DNA of 64,000 nucleotides, taken from positions 108,033 through 172,032 of the forward strand of contig JAUQXA010000070.1 in assembly GCA_030834895.1 (NCBI GenBank), in the 5' to 3' direction. This DNA comes from Anaerolineales bacterium (GTDB lineage Bacteria; Chloroflexota; Anaerolineae; Anaerolineales; Villigracilaceae). The notes beneath the pieces are model-generated. The model saw only the letters and a program-made list of their open reading frames with translations. It was not told the DNA's origin and searched no databases. Both the position numbers and the translations under genes were made by a program. This document shows positions 9,083 through 17,585 of the stretch, in pieces. Positions within the stretch are counted from its first letter, which is position 1; each line of letters begins with the position of its first letter.

Positions 9083-10264
9083 TTACTGGGGTTGGAAGGT
9101 TTCCGTGAGTTCCCACTTGCTGTCCTTGATGGTCATGATCAAGAGCGGCTTGTTGTGGGGATTGTGGGTATCCGGTTCCATGGTGACTTTGCTGGTGAAC
9201 AACTGTACATCCTTCATGGTCTCCAGCGCGTCGCGAACAGTGGTGGGGGTAACCTCGCCCTTCTTGGCGGCTTCGCCGATGGCGTATTCAATCGCCATCA
9301 GAGCATCCAGACCGTAGTAGGTATAGATGTTTGCCTGAACGCCATGCTTGGCTTCGAATGCCTTGTTGAATTCAGCAAATTCGGGCGCGTCGGTGGTGAC
9401 ACCGGTGGTCACGATTGCGCCTTCGAGCTGTGGTCCGGCCATTTCAAGCAATTCTGGAACGAATACGCCATCGCCAGCCATGATCTGGATATCCAGGCCG
9501 AGGGCTTCAGCCTGCTGGGCGGCAAGACCGACATCCTTGAAGGTATAGGCATCAACCACGAGCAGGTCGGCGCCGGAGTCCTTGATCTTTGCCAATTGGG
9601 CGCGAAATTCAGCATCACCCTGGGTGTAGCCTTCCTCGGCGACGATTTCGCCGCCGAGCTCAAGGAAATGATCCTTGAAGAACTGATGCAAACCGACGGT
9701 GTAAGGTGAGGCGACATCGGTCAGGAAAGCGGCTTTGCGCAGTCCAAGCTTATTGTAGGCGAAATCAGCTTGTGCATAACCCTGATACGGATCGATGAAG
9801 CAAACGCGGAACATATAGGGATGCAGTTTGCCGTCTTCGGTTACGGTCACATTGACGTTGGAGGCTGTCGTGGCAACCAATGGCACTTTGGCGTTATCGG
9901 CAATATCCGAGAGAGGAATGCCGGCGGATGACCACGATGGACCAATGATGGCGACGGCCTTATCCTGATCCATCAAGCGCTTGGCGACGGTTACGGCATC
10001 GGGCACTTCCGAGCGGGTATCGTAGACGACTAGTTCGATCTTGTAGCCGCCAACCCCGCCCTTGGCGTTGATCTCATCCACGTAATCCTGCATGGCAGGT
10101 ATTGAAGCTGCACCGACATAGGCATCTACGCCGGTTTGCTCGGTGATGTACCCCACTTTGAGCACTTTCTCTTTGGAACCACAACCTGACAGGCTTGAAA
10201 CGAGCAGAAGACCGATCACGAGCAGAACCAACCACTTACGGAAAAACTGTGCGCTCTTATTCAT
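9083..10264 (-). CDS. ABC transporter substrate-binding protein (LivK/J-like, lipoprotein signal)
   Basis: lipobox-like LLLVSSLSGCGSK; periplasmic-binding fold motifs; start taken at MNKSAQ. Confidence 0.92.
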   Translation of the reverse strand: MNKSAQFFRKWLVLLVIGLLLVSSLSGCGSKEKVLKVGYITEQTGVDAYVGAASIPAMQDYVDEINAKGGVGGYKIELVVYDTRSEVPDAVTVAKRLMDQDKAVAIIGPSWSSAGIPLSDIADNAKVPLVATTASNVNVTVTEDGKLHPYMFRVCFIDPYQGYAQADFAYNKLGLRKAAFLTDVASPYTVGLHQFFKDHFLELGGEIVAEEGYTQGDAEFRAQLAKIKDSGADLLVVDAYTFKDVGLAAQQAEALGLDIQIMAGDGVFVPELLEMAGPQLEGAIVTTGVTTDAPEFAEFNKAFEAKHGVQANIYTYYGLDALMAIEYAIGEAAKKGEVTPTTVRDALETMKDVQLFTSKVTMEPDTHNPHNKPLLIMTIKDSKWELTETFQPQ

Positions 10265-10739
10265 TACTTTTTTCTCCTTGTGTTTTTTGGGACGACAATC
10301 CAACAGGATTACAAAAGCTGAAGGCGATGTTCAGCATATTGTCAGGTAGTAATGGCTCGATTTGTTTTTTAGCGCAGTCAGGCAAGAGCAACCGTCCAAC
10401 AATCTCTTCCTGCATTTAGTTTTACTCCATCATAATTTTAAGTTCCTGTTTTATGCGCCCCGTCTGTTGTAAATTGTACAAGTGTTTATGGGGCTTGTCA
10501 ATCATTCTGTTAAAGCAATCCTTCGCTTTTCATTAATTCCGACCTTTATTGTTGAAATTGTCTGGCAAATTAGAAACTTTCCTGCGAACTCCTTGAACGG
10601 CAGGGATGATCCGCTGGCTTGTTCCTCTCGTATATTTGAGTTTGTGACTTTTGCCTTTTGTCTAAAAGCGATTTTTCCTTCATTTTTGTGTATATAATGA
10701 AAATGTATTACTTATTTGTTTACATGAAAGGAGGCTGTG

Positions 10740-11771
10740 ATGAAAGAGAATTTACTGGTGGTCATCCTTGTTTCCGTGCTGATGATCTCAGCCTGCAGGG
10801 CGCAATCTCCCGCGGAAAGCACTGCCATGCCGCCACCAACGGAATCCCCGACCGCAGCGCAAATACCCACCTTCACAGCAACGCCGCCTGTGGAGGCAAG
10901 CACCACCCCCACGCCCGAAACACCTGTCCCCACCAACCCGCCTGATTGCACCAACAGCGCCGCCTTCGTTGCAGATGTGACCATCGCGGATAATGAATTC
11001 ATCAACGGCGGTTCAGACTTCACAAAAACCTGGCGTGTCAAAAATACCGGGACCTGCGTCTGGGGACCGGATTACACATTGGCCCATTATTCCGGCGACA
11101 GAATGTTCGCGCCAGCCTCCGTGCCGTTGAGCGTGACTTATCCCGGTCAAACGGTGGATATTTCGATGCAACTGTCAGCGCCCACCACGGACGGAAAATA
11201 TACCGGCTTTTTTGTGATTAAGAACCCCGCTGGATTGGTCATGAAAGTCGACAACGATTCGCGTCTGTGGGTGATTATCAATGTTTCGAGTCAGGTGGCC
11301 GCCGCCACCGATGCCGCAATTCCGGTCACCGGTAATGGACTGGTAAGTGCCGCCTGTGCATTTACCACTGACTCAGCCAAAGTTACTGATGTGATTACTG
11401 CCTTGAATGCCTATCGCGCGGACAACGGCCTCCCCGCTTACATGGTCAATGAACTGCTGACCAAAGCAGCCGTCGCACATGCCAATGACATGGCCTGCAA
11501 TCAACTTTTTGGACACGATGGCTCCGATGGTTCGACTTTTACGACGCGTGTAGCCGCCAGCGGATACAACGCCTCGTCCGTCACCGAAAATGTGTATGGC
11601 AGTTATCCTCCGCTGACGGGTCAGGGCGCTGTGGACTGGTGGAAGAACGACAAGACCGATGTCCGTCACAACCAGAATATGTTGAGCGCGGCATACACCG
11701 AAATTGGCGTGGGATATTCGTTCTTCAATAATTTTGGATACTACGTTCTGGTATTTGCAAAGCCGAAGTGA
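10740..11771 (+). CDS. lipoprotein with NBR1-type Ig-like domain and C-terminal CAP/SCP domain
   Basis: lipobox MISACRAQ; FTKTWRVKNTGTCVW...YTGFFVIKNPAG; CAP-like NAYRADNGLPAYMVNELLTKAAVAHANDM...GHDGSDGSTFTTRVAASGY...ENVYG; SD AAAGGAGG before ATG. Confidence 0.8.
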   Translation: MKENLLVVILVSVLMISACRAQSPAESTAMPPPTESPTAAQIPTFTATPPVEASTTPTPETPVPTNPPDCTNSAAFVADVTIADNEFINGGSDFTKTWRVKNTGTCVWGPDYTLAHYSGDRMFAPASVPLSVTYPGQTVDISMQLSAPTTDGKYTGFFVIKNPAGLVMKVDNDSRLWVIINVSSQVAAATDAAIPVTGNGLVSAACAFTTDSAKVTDVITALNAYRADNGLPAYMVNELLTKAAVAHANDMACNQLFGHDGSDGSTFTTRVAASGYNASSVTENVYGSYPPLTGQGAVDWWKNDKTDVRHNQNMLSAAYTEIGVGYSFFNNFGYYVLVFAKPK

Positions 11772-11785
11772 GATAAAACACAAAA

Positions 11786-11814
11786 GCCCCTGATGGGGGT
11801 AAACCCTCAGGGGC
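11786..11814. terminator. hairpin between convergent genes
   Basis: GCCCCTGA...TCAGGGGC with flanking A-run and T-run. Confidence 0.7.
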
Positions 11815-11846
11815 CTTTCACTATTCTCTATTCCTTGCTCTCCGCC

Positions 11847-14714
11847 TCACACAACCACACTCACCAGCCGTCCCTTTGCCACAATCACCTTCTTTGGCTC
11901 TTTGCCTTCCAGGAACTTCTGGACTGCTTCGCTCGCCAGCGCAGCGGACTTGATCTCGTCCTCCGTCGCTTCGGCAGGAACTGTGATTCGGTCGCGTACT
12001 TTGCCGTTGACCTGGACGGGCAGTTCGATGGAATCTTCCTTCGCGGCGGCTTCGTCCACCTGCGGCCAGGCTTGGGTGTGGATCGAATAAGGCTTGCCTA
12101 ACTGCGACCACAGTTCCTCGGCGATATGCGGCGCGACGGGAGCCATTATCTTCAAATAGATTTCCTGCGCCTCCTTCCACTCGTCGCTTCCAACGGAACC
12201 CGCCTCGCGCGCCTTGTACATTTCGTTCAGCAATTCCATCAACGAGGAGACGATGGTGTTGAACTCGAAGTTCTCGAAGTCGTGTGTCACCTTGCGCAGT
12301 GTCTGGTGAACTTTTCTTCTTAAGACCTTTAGGGTCTCCACAGACCCTAAAGGTCTGTCGGGAAAATCGTCGGTAAACAGGGTCCACACGCGGCGCACCC
12401 AGCGGGCGCTGCCTTCGATGCCATGCGAGTCCCAAGGCGCGCCCATCTCCCAGCGGGCGAAGAACATCAGGTAGGCGCGAACCGTATCCGCGCCATATTT
12501 TTCGACCAGCACATCAGGCGCAACCACGTTACCGCGGCTCTTGGACATCTTTTCATTGTCCTCGCCCAGCACCATGCCCTGGTTCCGCAATTGCAACATT
12601 GGCTCATCCCCTTTGACAATGCCCGCGTCGCGCAGCGCCTTGTGGAAGAAGCGCGTGTACAGCAGGTGCATGGTGGCGTGTTCGATGCCGCCAGTGTAAA
12701 TGTCAACGGGCATCCAGTAATCGTATTCGGCGGGATCGAACGGCCCCTTATCATATTTCGGCGACAGATAGCGCAAGTGATACCACGACGAGCACATGAA
12801 TGTATCCATAGTGTCGGTTTCGCGTATGGCTGGTCTGCCGCAGACGGGGCATGTCGTGTGCTTCCAGGTCGGATGCAATTTCAGGGGAGATTCACCTGTC
12901 GGCTTCCACTCCACGTCCTCGGGCAACAGCACAGGTAGTTGGTCATCGGGGATGGGATTCCAGCCGTGTTCCTCGCAGTAAATCATCGGGATTGGCGCAC
13001 CCCAATACCGCTGACGGCTGATTAACCAGTCGCGGTAGCGGTAGTTAACCGATTCCTTGCCGACACCTTTTTCCTCCAACCAGTCAATGACCGCGCTGAT
13101 GCCGGGATTCTTGCGTCCCTTTTGGTCGTTGACCTTCGTTCCGTTGAACTGGGCTGAGTTGACCATCACCCCCGCGCCAATATAAGCTTCGGGCATGGTG
13201 TCGCCGTCCAACTGTAGGGGCGGATGGCCATCCGCCCCTACTACGGGCTGAATGACCGGGATGATCTTCAAACCATACTTGCGAGCGAAGGCGAAGTCAC
13301 GCTCGTCGTGAGCAGGGACCGCCATGATCGCGCCTGTGCCATAGGACATCAAAACGTAATCCGCGATCCAAACCGGGATGCGTTCATTGTTGACGGGATT
13401 GATGGCATAGCCACCGGTGAACACGCCCGTCTTTTCCTTGTCCACTGCGCCGCGCTGAATGTCGGTCTGACGTGCCGCTTGAATTTTATATTCCTCGACG
13501 GCAGCCTTGTTTTCAGGCGTGGTAATTTTCTCCACCAGTGGATGCTCGGGCGAGAAGACCATGAAGGTCGCGCCCCACAACGTATCAGGACGGGTGGTGA
13601 AAACCTCAACGTCATCACCTTGCTCAGTCTTGAAAACCACAGATGCACCCTCAGAGCGGTCAATCCAATTTGTTTGCAGGGTCTTTACAGTCTGAGGCCA
13701 GTCAATGCCATCGAAGTTCAACAGTTCATCGGCGTATTTTGTCGCCTTGAAGAACCACTGATCCAGGTCCTTCTTGATGACGGGCGTGCCGCAGCGTTCG
13801 CAGTGACGGTCGTCGCCCCAGACCTGTTCGCGTGCCAGCGTCGTATTGCAATGCGGGCACCAGTCGACGGGTGACATCTTGCGGTAGGCCAGACCGTTTT
13901 TGTACAACTGAATGAAGAACCATTCTGTCCATTTGTAATAGGCAGGGTCGGCCGAGACCGCTTCGCGCTCCCAATCGAACATCGCTCCCATGCTTCGCAA
14001 CTGCGACCGCATCTTTTCGATGTTCTGGAAGGTGCGCTTCATCGGATGGACACCGTCACGGATGGCGGCATTTTCAGCGGGCAGACCAAAGGCGTCGAAG
14101 CCCATCGGGAACAACACGTTGTAACCGTTCATGCGCTTGAAGCGGGCGCGCGCATCGGACGGGGTCATCGCGTACCAGTGACCAATATGCAGGTCACCGC
14201 TGGGGTAGGGCAGCATGGTCAACGCGTAGAACTTTGGTTTGCTGTGATCGATCACCGAGCGGTACAGTTGGTCCACCTCCCATTTTTCCTGCCACTTCTT
14301 TTCGATGACTTTGGGACTGTAGGATTTATCGTGCCTTGGTTTCTCCTCGGCGGCGGGGGCTTCTTTTACCGGCTTGGGAGCAACCATCACCGCCATTTTT
14401 TTGACAGGTTCGATTGCTTTTGTCGTTGCAGCTTGAATCGCCCTAGTCTTCGGGGAGGATTTCTTTGCCTTGGCGGGAGTTTTAACAACTGCCTTCACCG
14501 ACGGTTTTGCGACGGCTTTCTTCGTACTGACCTTTTTCGCAACAGTCTCCTTTGGGGATGCCTTTGTTTTGCTCTTTGTAGTCGACGGCTTGACGGCCTT
14601 TTTCATCGCGACCTTTTTCTCTTTTGCGGAAGTCGTGGTCACAGCCTTTTTGATGACTTTCTTTGCCTTCACAATTGTTTTTTTAGGCGTCACTTTTTTC
14701 TTTGCTACAGCCAT
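11847..14714 (-). CDS. leuS: leucyl-tRNA synthetase with ~130-aa Lys/Ala-rich N-terminal extension
   Basis: ALTMLPYPSGDLHIGHWYAMTPSDARARF, MSKSRGN (KMSKS-type), LeuRS editing-domain motifs, DLQWFFK-type segment. Confidence 0.95.
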   Translation of the reverse strand: MAVAKKKVTPKKTIVKAKKVIKKAVTTTSAKEKKVAMKKAVKPSTTKSKTKASPKETVAKKVSTKKAVAKPSVKAVVKTPAKAKKSSPKTRAIQAATTKAIEPVKKMAVMVAPKPVKEAPAAEEKPRHDKSYSPKVIEKKWQEKWEVDQLYRSVIDHSKPKFYALTMLPYPSGDLHIGHWYAMTPSDARARFKRMNGYNVLFPMGFDAFGLPAENAAIRDGVHPMKRTFQNIEKMRSQLRSMGAMFDWEREAVSADPAYYKWTEWFFIQLYKNGLAYRKMSPVDWCPHCNTTLAREQVWGDDRHCERCGTPVIKKDLDQWFFKATKYADELLNFDGIDWPQTVKTLQTNWIDRSEGASVVFKTEQGDDVEVFTTRPDTLWGATFMVFSPEHPLVEKITTPENKAAVEEYKIQAARQTDIQRGAVDKEKTGVFTGGYAINPVNNERIPVWIADYVLMSYGTGAIMAVPAHDERDFAFARKYGLKIIPVIQPVVGADGHPPLQLDGDTMPEAYIGAGVMVNSAQFNGTKVNDQKGRKNPGISAVIDWLEEKGVGKESVNYRYRDWLISRQRYWGAPIPMIYCEEHGWNPIPDDQLPVLLPEDVEWKPTGESPLKLHPTWKHTTCPVCGRPAIRETDTMDTFMCSSWYHLRYLSPKYDKGPFDPAEYDYWMPVDIYTGGIEHATMHLLYTRFFHKALRDAGIVKGDEPMLQLRNQGMVLGEDNEKMSKSRGNVVAPDVLVEKYGADTVRAYLMFFARWEMGAPWDSHGIEGSARWVRRVWTLFTDDFPDRPLGSVETLKVLRRKVHQTLRKVTHDFENFEFNTIVSSLMELLNEMYKAREAGSVGSDEWKEAQEIYLKIMAPVAPHIAEELWSQLGKPYSIHTQAWPQVDEAAAKEDSIELPVQVNGKVRDRITVPAEATEDEIKSAALASEAVQKFLEGKEPKKVIVAKGRLVSVVV
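12323..12356. repeat. 15-bp-stem palindrome inside leuS (AGACCTTTAGGGTCT CCAC AGACCCTAAAGGTCT)
   Basis: perfect inverted repeat in frame in coding sequence. Confidence 0.85.
13214..13241. repeat. 28-bp perfect palindrome GTAGGGGCGGATGGCCATCCGCCCCTAC inside leuS
   Basis: same size and ends as 5620..5647. Confidence 0.9.
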
Positions 14715-14805
14715 TCTTACCTCATCATAATAATTTTCATTTTCAACAGACTTTTGATTCCCCGACGAATTTTGGGGATTATCTTCAACATTTTTGCCAA
14801 CACTC

Positions 14806-14868
14806 TCAACGGAGGCGTGGAAGAAGAGGCCCCTGTTTCCAGAAGATGTAATTTATCCGAATGTTCAT
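14806..14868 (-). CDS. candidate 20-codon leader peptide MNIRINYIFWKQGPLLPRLR upstream of leuS
   Basis: AAAGGAGGCTCGT-ATG; three Leu codons (CTT CTT ... CTC) in the last six codons. Confidence 0.35.
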   Translation of the reverse strand: MNIRINYIFWKQGPLLPRLR

Positions 14869-14887
14869 ACGAGCCTCCTTTTGATTA

Positions 14888-15160
14888 AATAAAAAATCCT
14901 TCATCCACTCTGGGACGAAGGATGCCTTTGCAAACTCCGCGGTACCACCCGGATTACGTTGAACCTCCGACGCCCAACGTCTCTCATTTGCTGTAACGGG
15001 CTTTCCCGTGGATGACTACTCCAGTTCACCATCCAAGTCTCTCAAAAAGAGCAACAGGCGAGTTCGGTCTTGTGGCATTCCCGTTAGATGCCGTTGAAGG
15101 GCTTACACCTCGCTTTCCCTTCTCGCTGACGGGATGACCTACTACTCCTGTCCTGACCTT
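14888..15160 (-). promoter_or_regulatory. T-box leader (leuS), with terminator hairpin at about 14888-14922
   Basis: minus strand GGGTGGTACCGCGG T-box sequence (14937-14950); ATCCTTCGTCCC...GGATGAAGGATTTTTT terminator; Stem I-like GAACTCGCC with candidate CTC (Leu) specifier at 15060-15062. Confidence 0.92.
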
Positions 15161-15219
15161 TGATTATTTTTTGTGATTATAGCACAAGAGCGACTAGTTC
15201 TTCTAATCGCTCTCGCAGG

Positions 15220-15292
15220 TGGACCCAGGGGGATTCGAACCCCCGGCCTTCTCAATGCCATTGAGACGCGCTCCCAACTGCGCTATGGGCCC
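15220..15292 (-). tRNA. tRNA-Ala (anticodon GGC)
   Basis: GGGCCCATAGCGCAGTTGGGAGCGCGTCTCAATGGCATTGAGAAGGCCGGGGGTTCGAATCCCCCTGGGTCCA folds as a cloverleaf. Confidence 0.95.
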
Positions 15293-15368
15293 GGATTTCA
15301 GTAATCAATTTTTAGTGTTCGATTGTCAGTGTTCAGTGACTGATTACTGGTTACTGATCACTGAACAG

Positions 15369-15441
15369 TGGACCTGAGGGGATTCGAACCCCTGGCCTCC
15401 TCAGTGCGATTGAGGCGCGCTCCCAACTGCGCTACAGGCCC
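15369..15441 (-). tRNA. tRNA-Ala (anticodon CGC)
   Basis: GGGCCTGTAGCGCAGTTGGGAGCGCGCCTCAATCGCACTGAGGAGGCCAGGGGTTCGAATCCCCTCAGGTCCA folds as a cloverleaf. Confidence 0.95.
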
Positions 15442-15535
15442 GTCAATAAGGCGAAGGCTATTCTACCTGAGACATTGGTGAATGTCAATGCAAAATCAAC
15501 AAGGCTGCAGGTCGTTTTTCGGTGTGGAGACATTC

Positions 15536-16789
15536 TCATGCCGTCCGCAAAATCACCTTGAACGTGGACCCTTTCCCTTCACCCTCGGACTCTGCCCAAA
15601 TGGACCCGCCCTGAGCTTCGATCAGTCCTTTTGCGATGGTAAGTCCGATCCCAAGCCCGCCATAATGACGGGTATTTGGCGGTTCGATCTGGTAGAACTC
15701 CTCGAATATCTTTTGCAGTTTGTCGACCGGTATGCCAATGCCATGATCCCGGACCCAGATCAGCACCCGGTTGTCCTCTTTGACCATCCCGATGGTGATT
15801 TCGCTCCCTTCCGCTGAAAAACGAATGGCATTGTTAAGTAGGTTGACAAATGCCAGCGTTGTCTTTTCCGGATCCAGGCTCACATAAACGTGATCATCCT
15901 GAATATCAAGAACCAGCTGCATGTCCCGCCGCGCGGCGGAATATTTGATTTCATCGAGGGCGAAATTCAACACATCCTGAATGGAAATTTTGATCGGTCG
16001 CATTTCCATTTCATCGGACTGGAGCAGGGTCAAGTTTTTCATCTGATCCAGAAGCGAGCGCATTTGCGATGCGGCGCCGAGCACATGGTTGGCATGCTCT
16101 GTTGATTCCCCCCTGGTGCCGCTTTGCAGGAACGTCGCATACCCGATGATGATGCCCAACGGCGTCCGCAGTTCGTGGGATGCAAGCGCCAGGAAGTTGC
16201 TTTTGATCTGGTTCGTAACCTTGACCTTTTCCAAGGCCTGTTGCGTCGTCCGCAACAGGCGCGCATTGTTGATGGCAATTGCGGCATGAGCGGCAGTAAC
16301 AGACAAGATCGCCACATCGCCGTCAGTGAAGCCGCCTTCACGTTTGTTGATCGCCTCCAGTACTCCCATGGTACGATCCTTGATGGGCATGGGGACGCCA
16401 AGCAATGAGCCCACCTTGAATTTGACGCGATCCGAGACGAGGGCGTAATGACGCGGGTCCTGACCGGCATTATTCAGAACGAGCGGCTGGTTCGTGCGGA
16501 AGATCGTCCCGGCGAGACTACTGTCGATGGGGACGGGAATCTCAGCCAACTGTACGGGATCCGACCCGGTGGCGGCGGCGAAATACAGGCGCGGATTCTT
16601 TTCATCATACAGAAGAATGGAAGCGGCTTCACACTCCAGCAGTTCGGTGGCGGTCTCTGTAATCAACTGGAGCAGTTCATCAAGGTCGAGGGTCGAATTG
16701 AGTATGACGCTCAATTCCACGAGGCGCATGAGCGATTTTTGCCGTCCTTCGAGAGCCCTTAATTGTCCTGTTTTTGAAAGGGTTATCAT
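15536..16789 (-). CDS. GAF-domain sensor histidine kinase
   Basis: GAF region; LALASHELRTPLGIIIGYA (H box), HYGGLGIGLTIAKGLIEAQGG (G2 box). Confidence 0.92.
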   Translation of the reverse strand: MITLSKTGQLRALEGRQKSLMRLVELSVILNSTLDLDELLQLITETATELLECEAASILLYDEKNPRLYFAAATGSDPVQLAEIPVPIDSSLAGTIFRTNQPLVLNNAGQDPRHYALVSDRVKFKVGSLLGVPMPIKDRTMGVLEAINKREGGFTDGDVAILSVTAAHAAIAINNARLLRTTQQALEKVKVTNQIKSNFLALASHELRTPLGIIIGYATFLQSGTRGESTEHANHVLGAASQMRSLLDQMKNLTLLQSDEMEMRPIKISIQDVLNFALDEIKYSAARRDMQLVLDIQDDHVYVSLDPEKTTLAFVNLLNNAIRFSAEGSEITIGMVKEDNRVLIWVRDHGIGIPVDKLQKIFEEFYQIEPPNTRHYGGLGIGLTIAKGLIEAQGGSIWAESEGEGKGSTFKVILRTA

Positions 16790-16923
16790 GGATACAGTTT
16801 AACGTTTTTCATTAGTGAATTCAAGCGCCGTTTGTCCTACGTCGCAGGAAAACAAAACAGGCGAAAGGGAGCCTGCCTTCGCCTGTTGCTGATTACCTCC
16901 TTTGCGATTGAACGTCTGCCTGT

Positions 16924-17397
16924 TTATGGCGTAGCAGGCGGTGTGCCGGGTTGACCACCATGCGGATCGCCAAACCCGAAGCCGGGTCCGTCAAGGAAGC
17001 CTTTGTCAAGTCCTTCCAACAACCAATCCGCCTTTTCCTGCGAGATGGTTCCGCCGGCAAGACCAGCTTCGATGCGTGCGCGCATTTCCTCGGCATGGAC
17101 TTTGCTGATGGCATCCTTCACATTCTGAACGTCGACTCCGGCAGTGGTCGCCAGATCATCCAGCGTTTTGCCTTCCTTCAGCGCGGCGGAAAGTTTGTCA
17201 GCGGTGATGCCGAGGATGTCAGCGGCAGCGTTCAGTTCAGCCTCGCCCATGCCCCGTCCGCCGCGATCCGGCCTGTTGCCGGGCTGTCCGGCTGGGGGAG
17301 TGGGCGGAGTTCCATCCTGTGCGTATGCGGTTGTCACGCCGAACAGGATTGCGATTGCCAATAATCCGCCAAGTACGATTGAGATTTTCTTCTTCAT
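16924..17397 (-). CDS. secreted small protein with signal peptide and DUF2680-like helical motif
   Basis: signal peptide MKKKISIVLGGLLAIAILFGVTTAYA; LGITADKLSAALKEGKTLDDLATTAGVDVQNV. Confidence 0.7.
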   Translation of the reverse strand: MKKKISIVLGGLLAIAILFGVTTAYAQDGTPPTPPAGQPGNRPDRGGRGMGEAELNAAADILGITADKLSAALKEGKTLDDLATTAGVDVQNVKDAISKVHAEEMRARIEAGLAGGTISQEKADWLLEGLDKGFLDGPGFGFGDPHGGQPGTPPATP

Positions 17398-17519
17398 ATT
17401 TTTTGCGCCTCTTTTTTCACAATTGGTTGGAGCGCCTCCAACCTTCCCAAATGATAGCGGGGCGGTGTAATCAGGTTATGACCAACTTATAAAGGAATTA
17501 TGTGCGTCCAGAATCGAAT

Positions 17520-17542
17520 GCGCCCCTGTGAAGGAGGGGCGC
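17520..17542 (-). terminator. hairpin upstream of the 16924..17397 gene, downstream of no minus-strand gene end; role uncertain
   Basis: GCGCCCCT GTGAAGG AGGGGCGC. Confidence 0.45.
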
Positions 17543-17585
17543 ATTGTACTTTTGATGTTTGGCACATTGTGCCGATTACATAAAA

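Noticed and set aside
5655-10264. liv-type transporter cluster as a possible novel operon
   Set aside because: Standard SBP-permease-permease-ATPase-ATPase order; ordinary.
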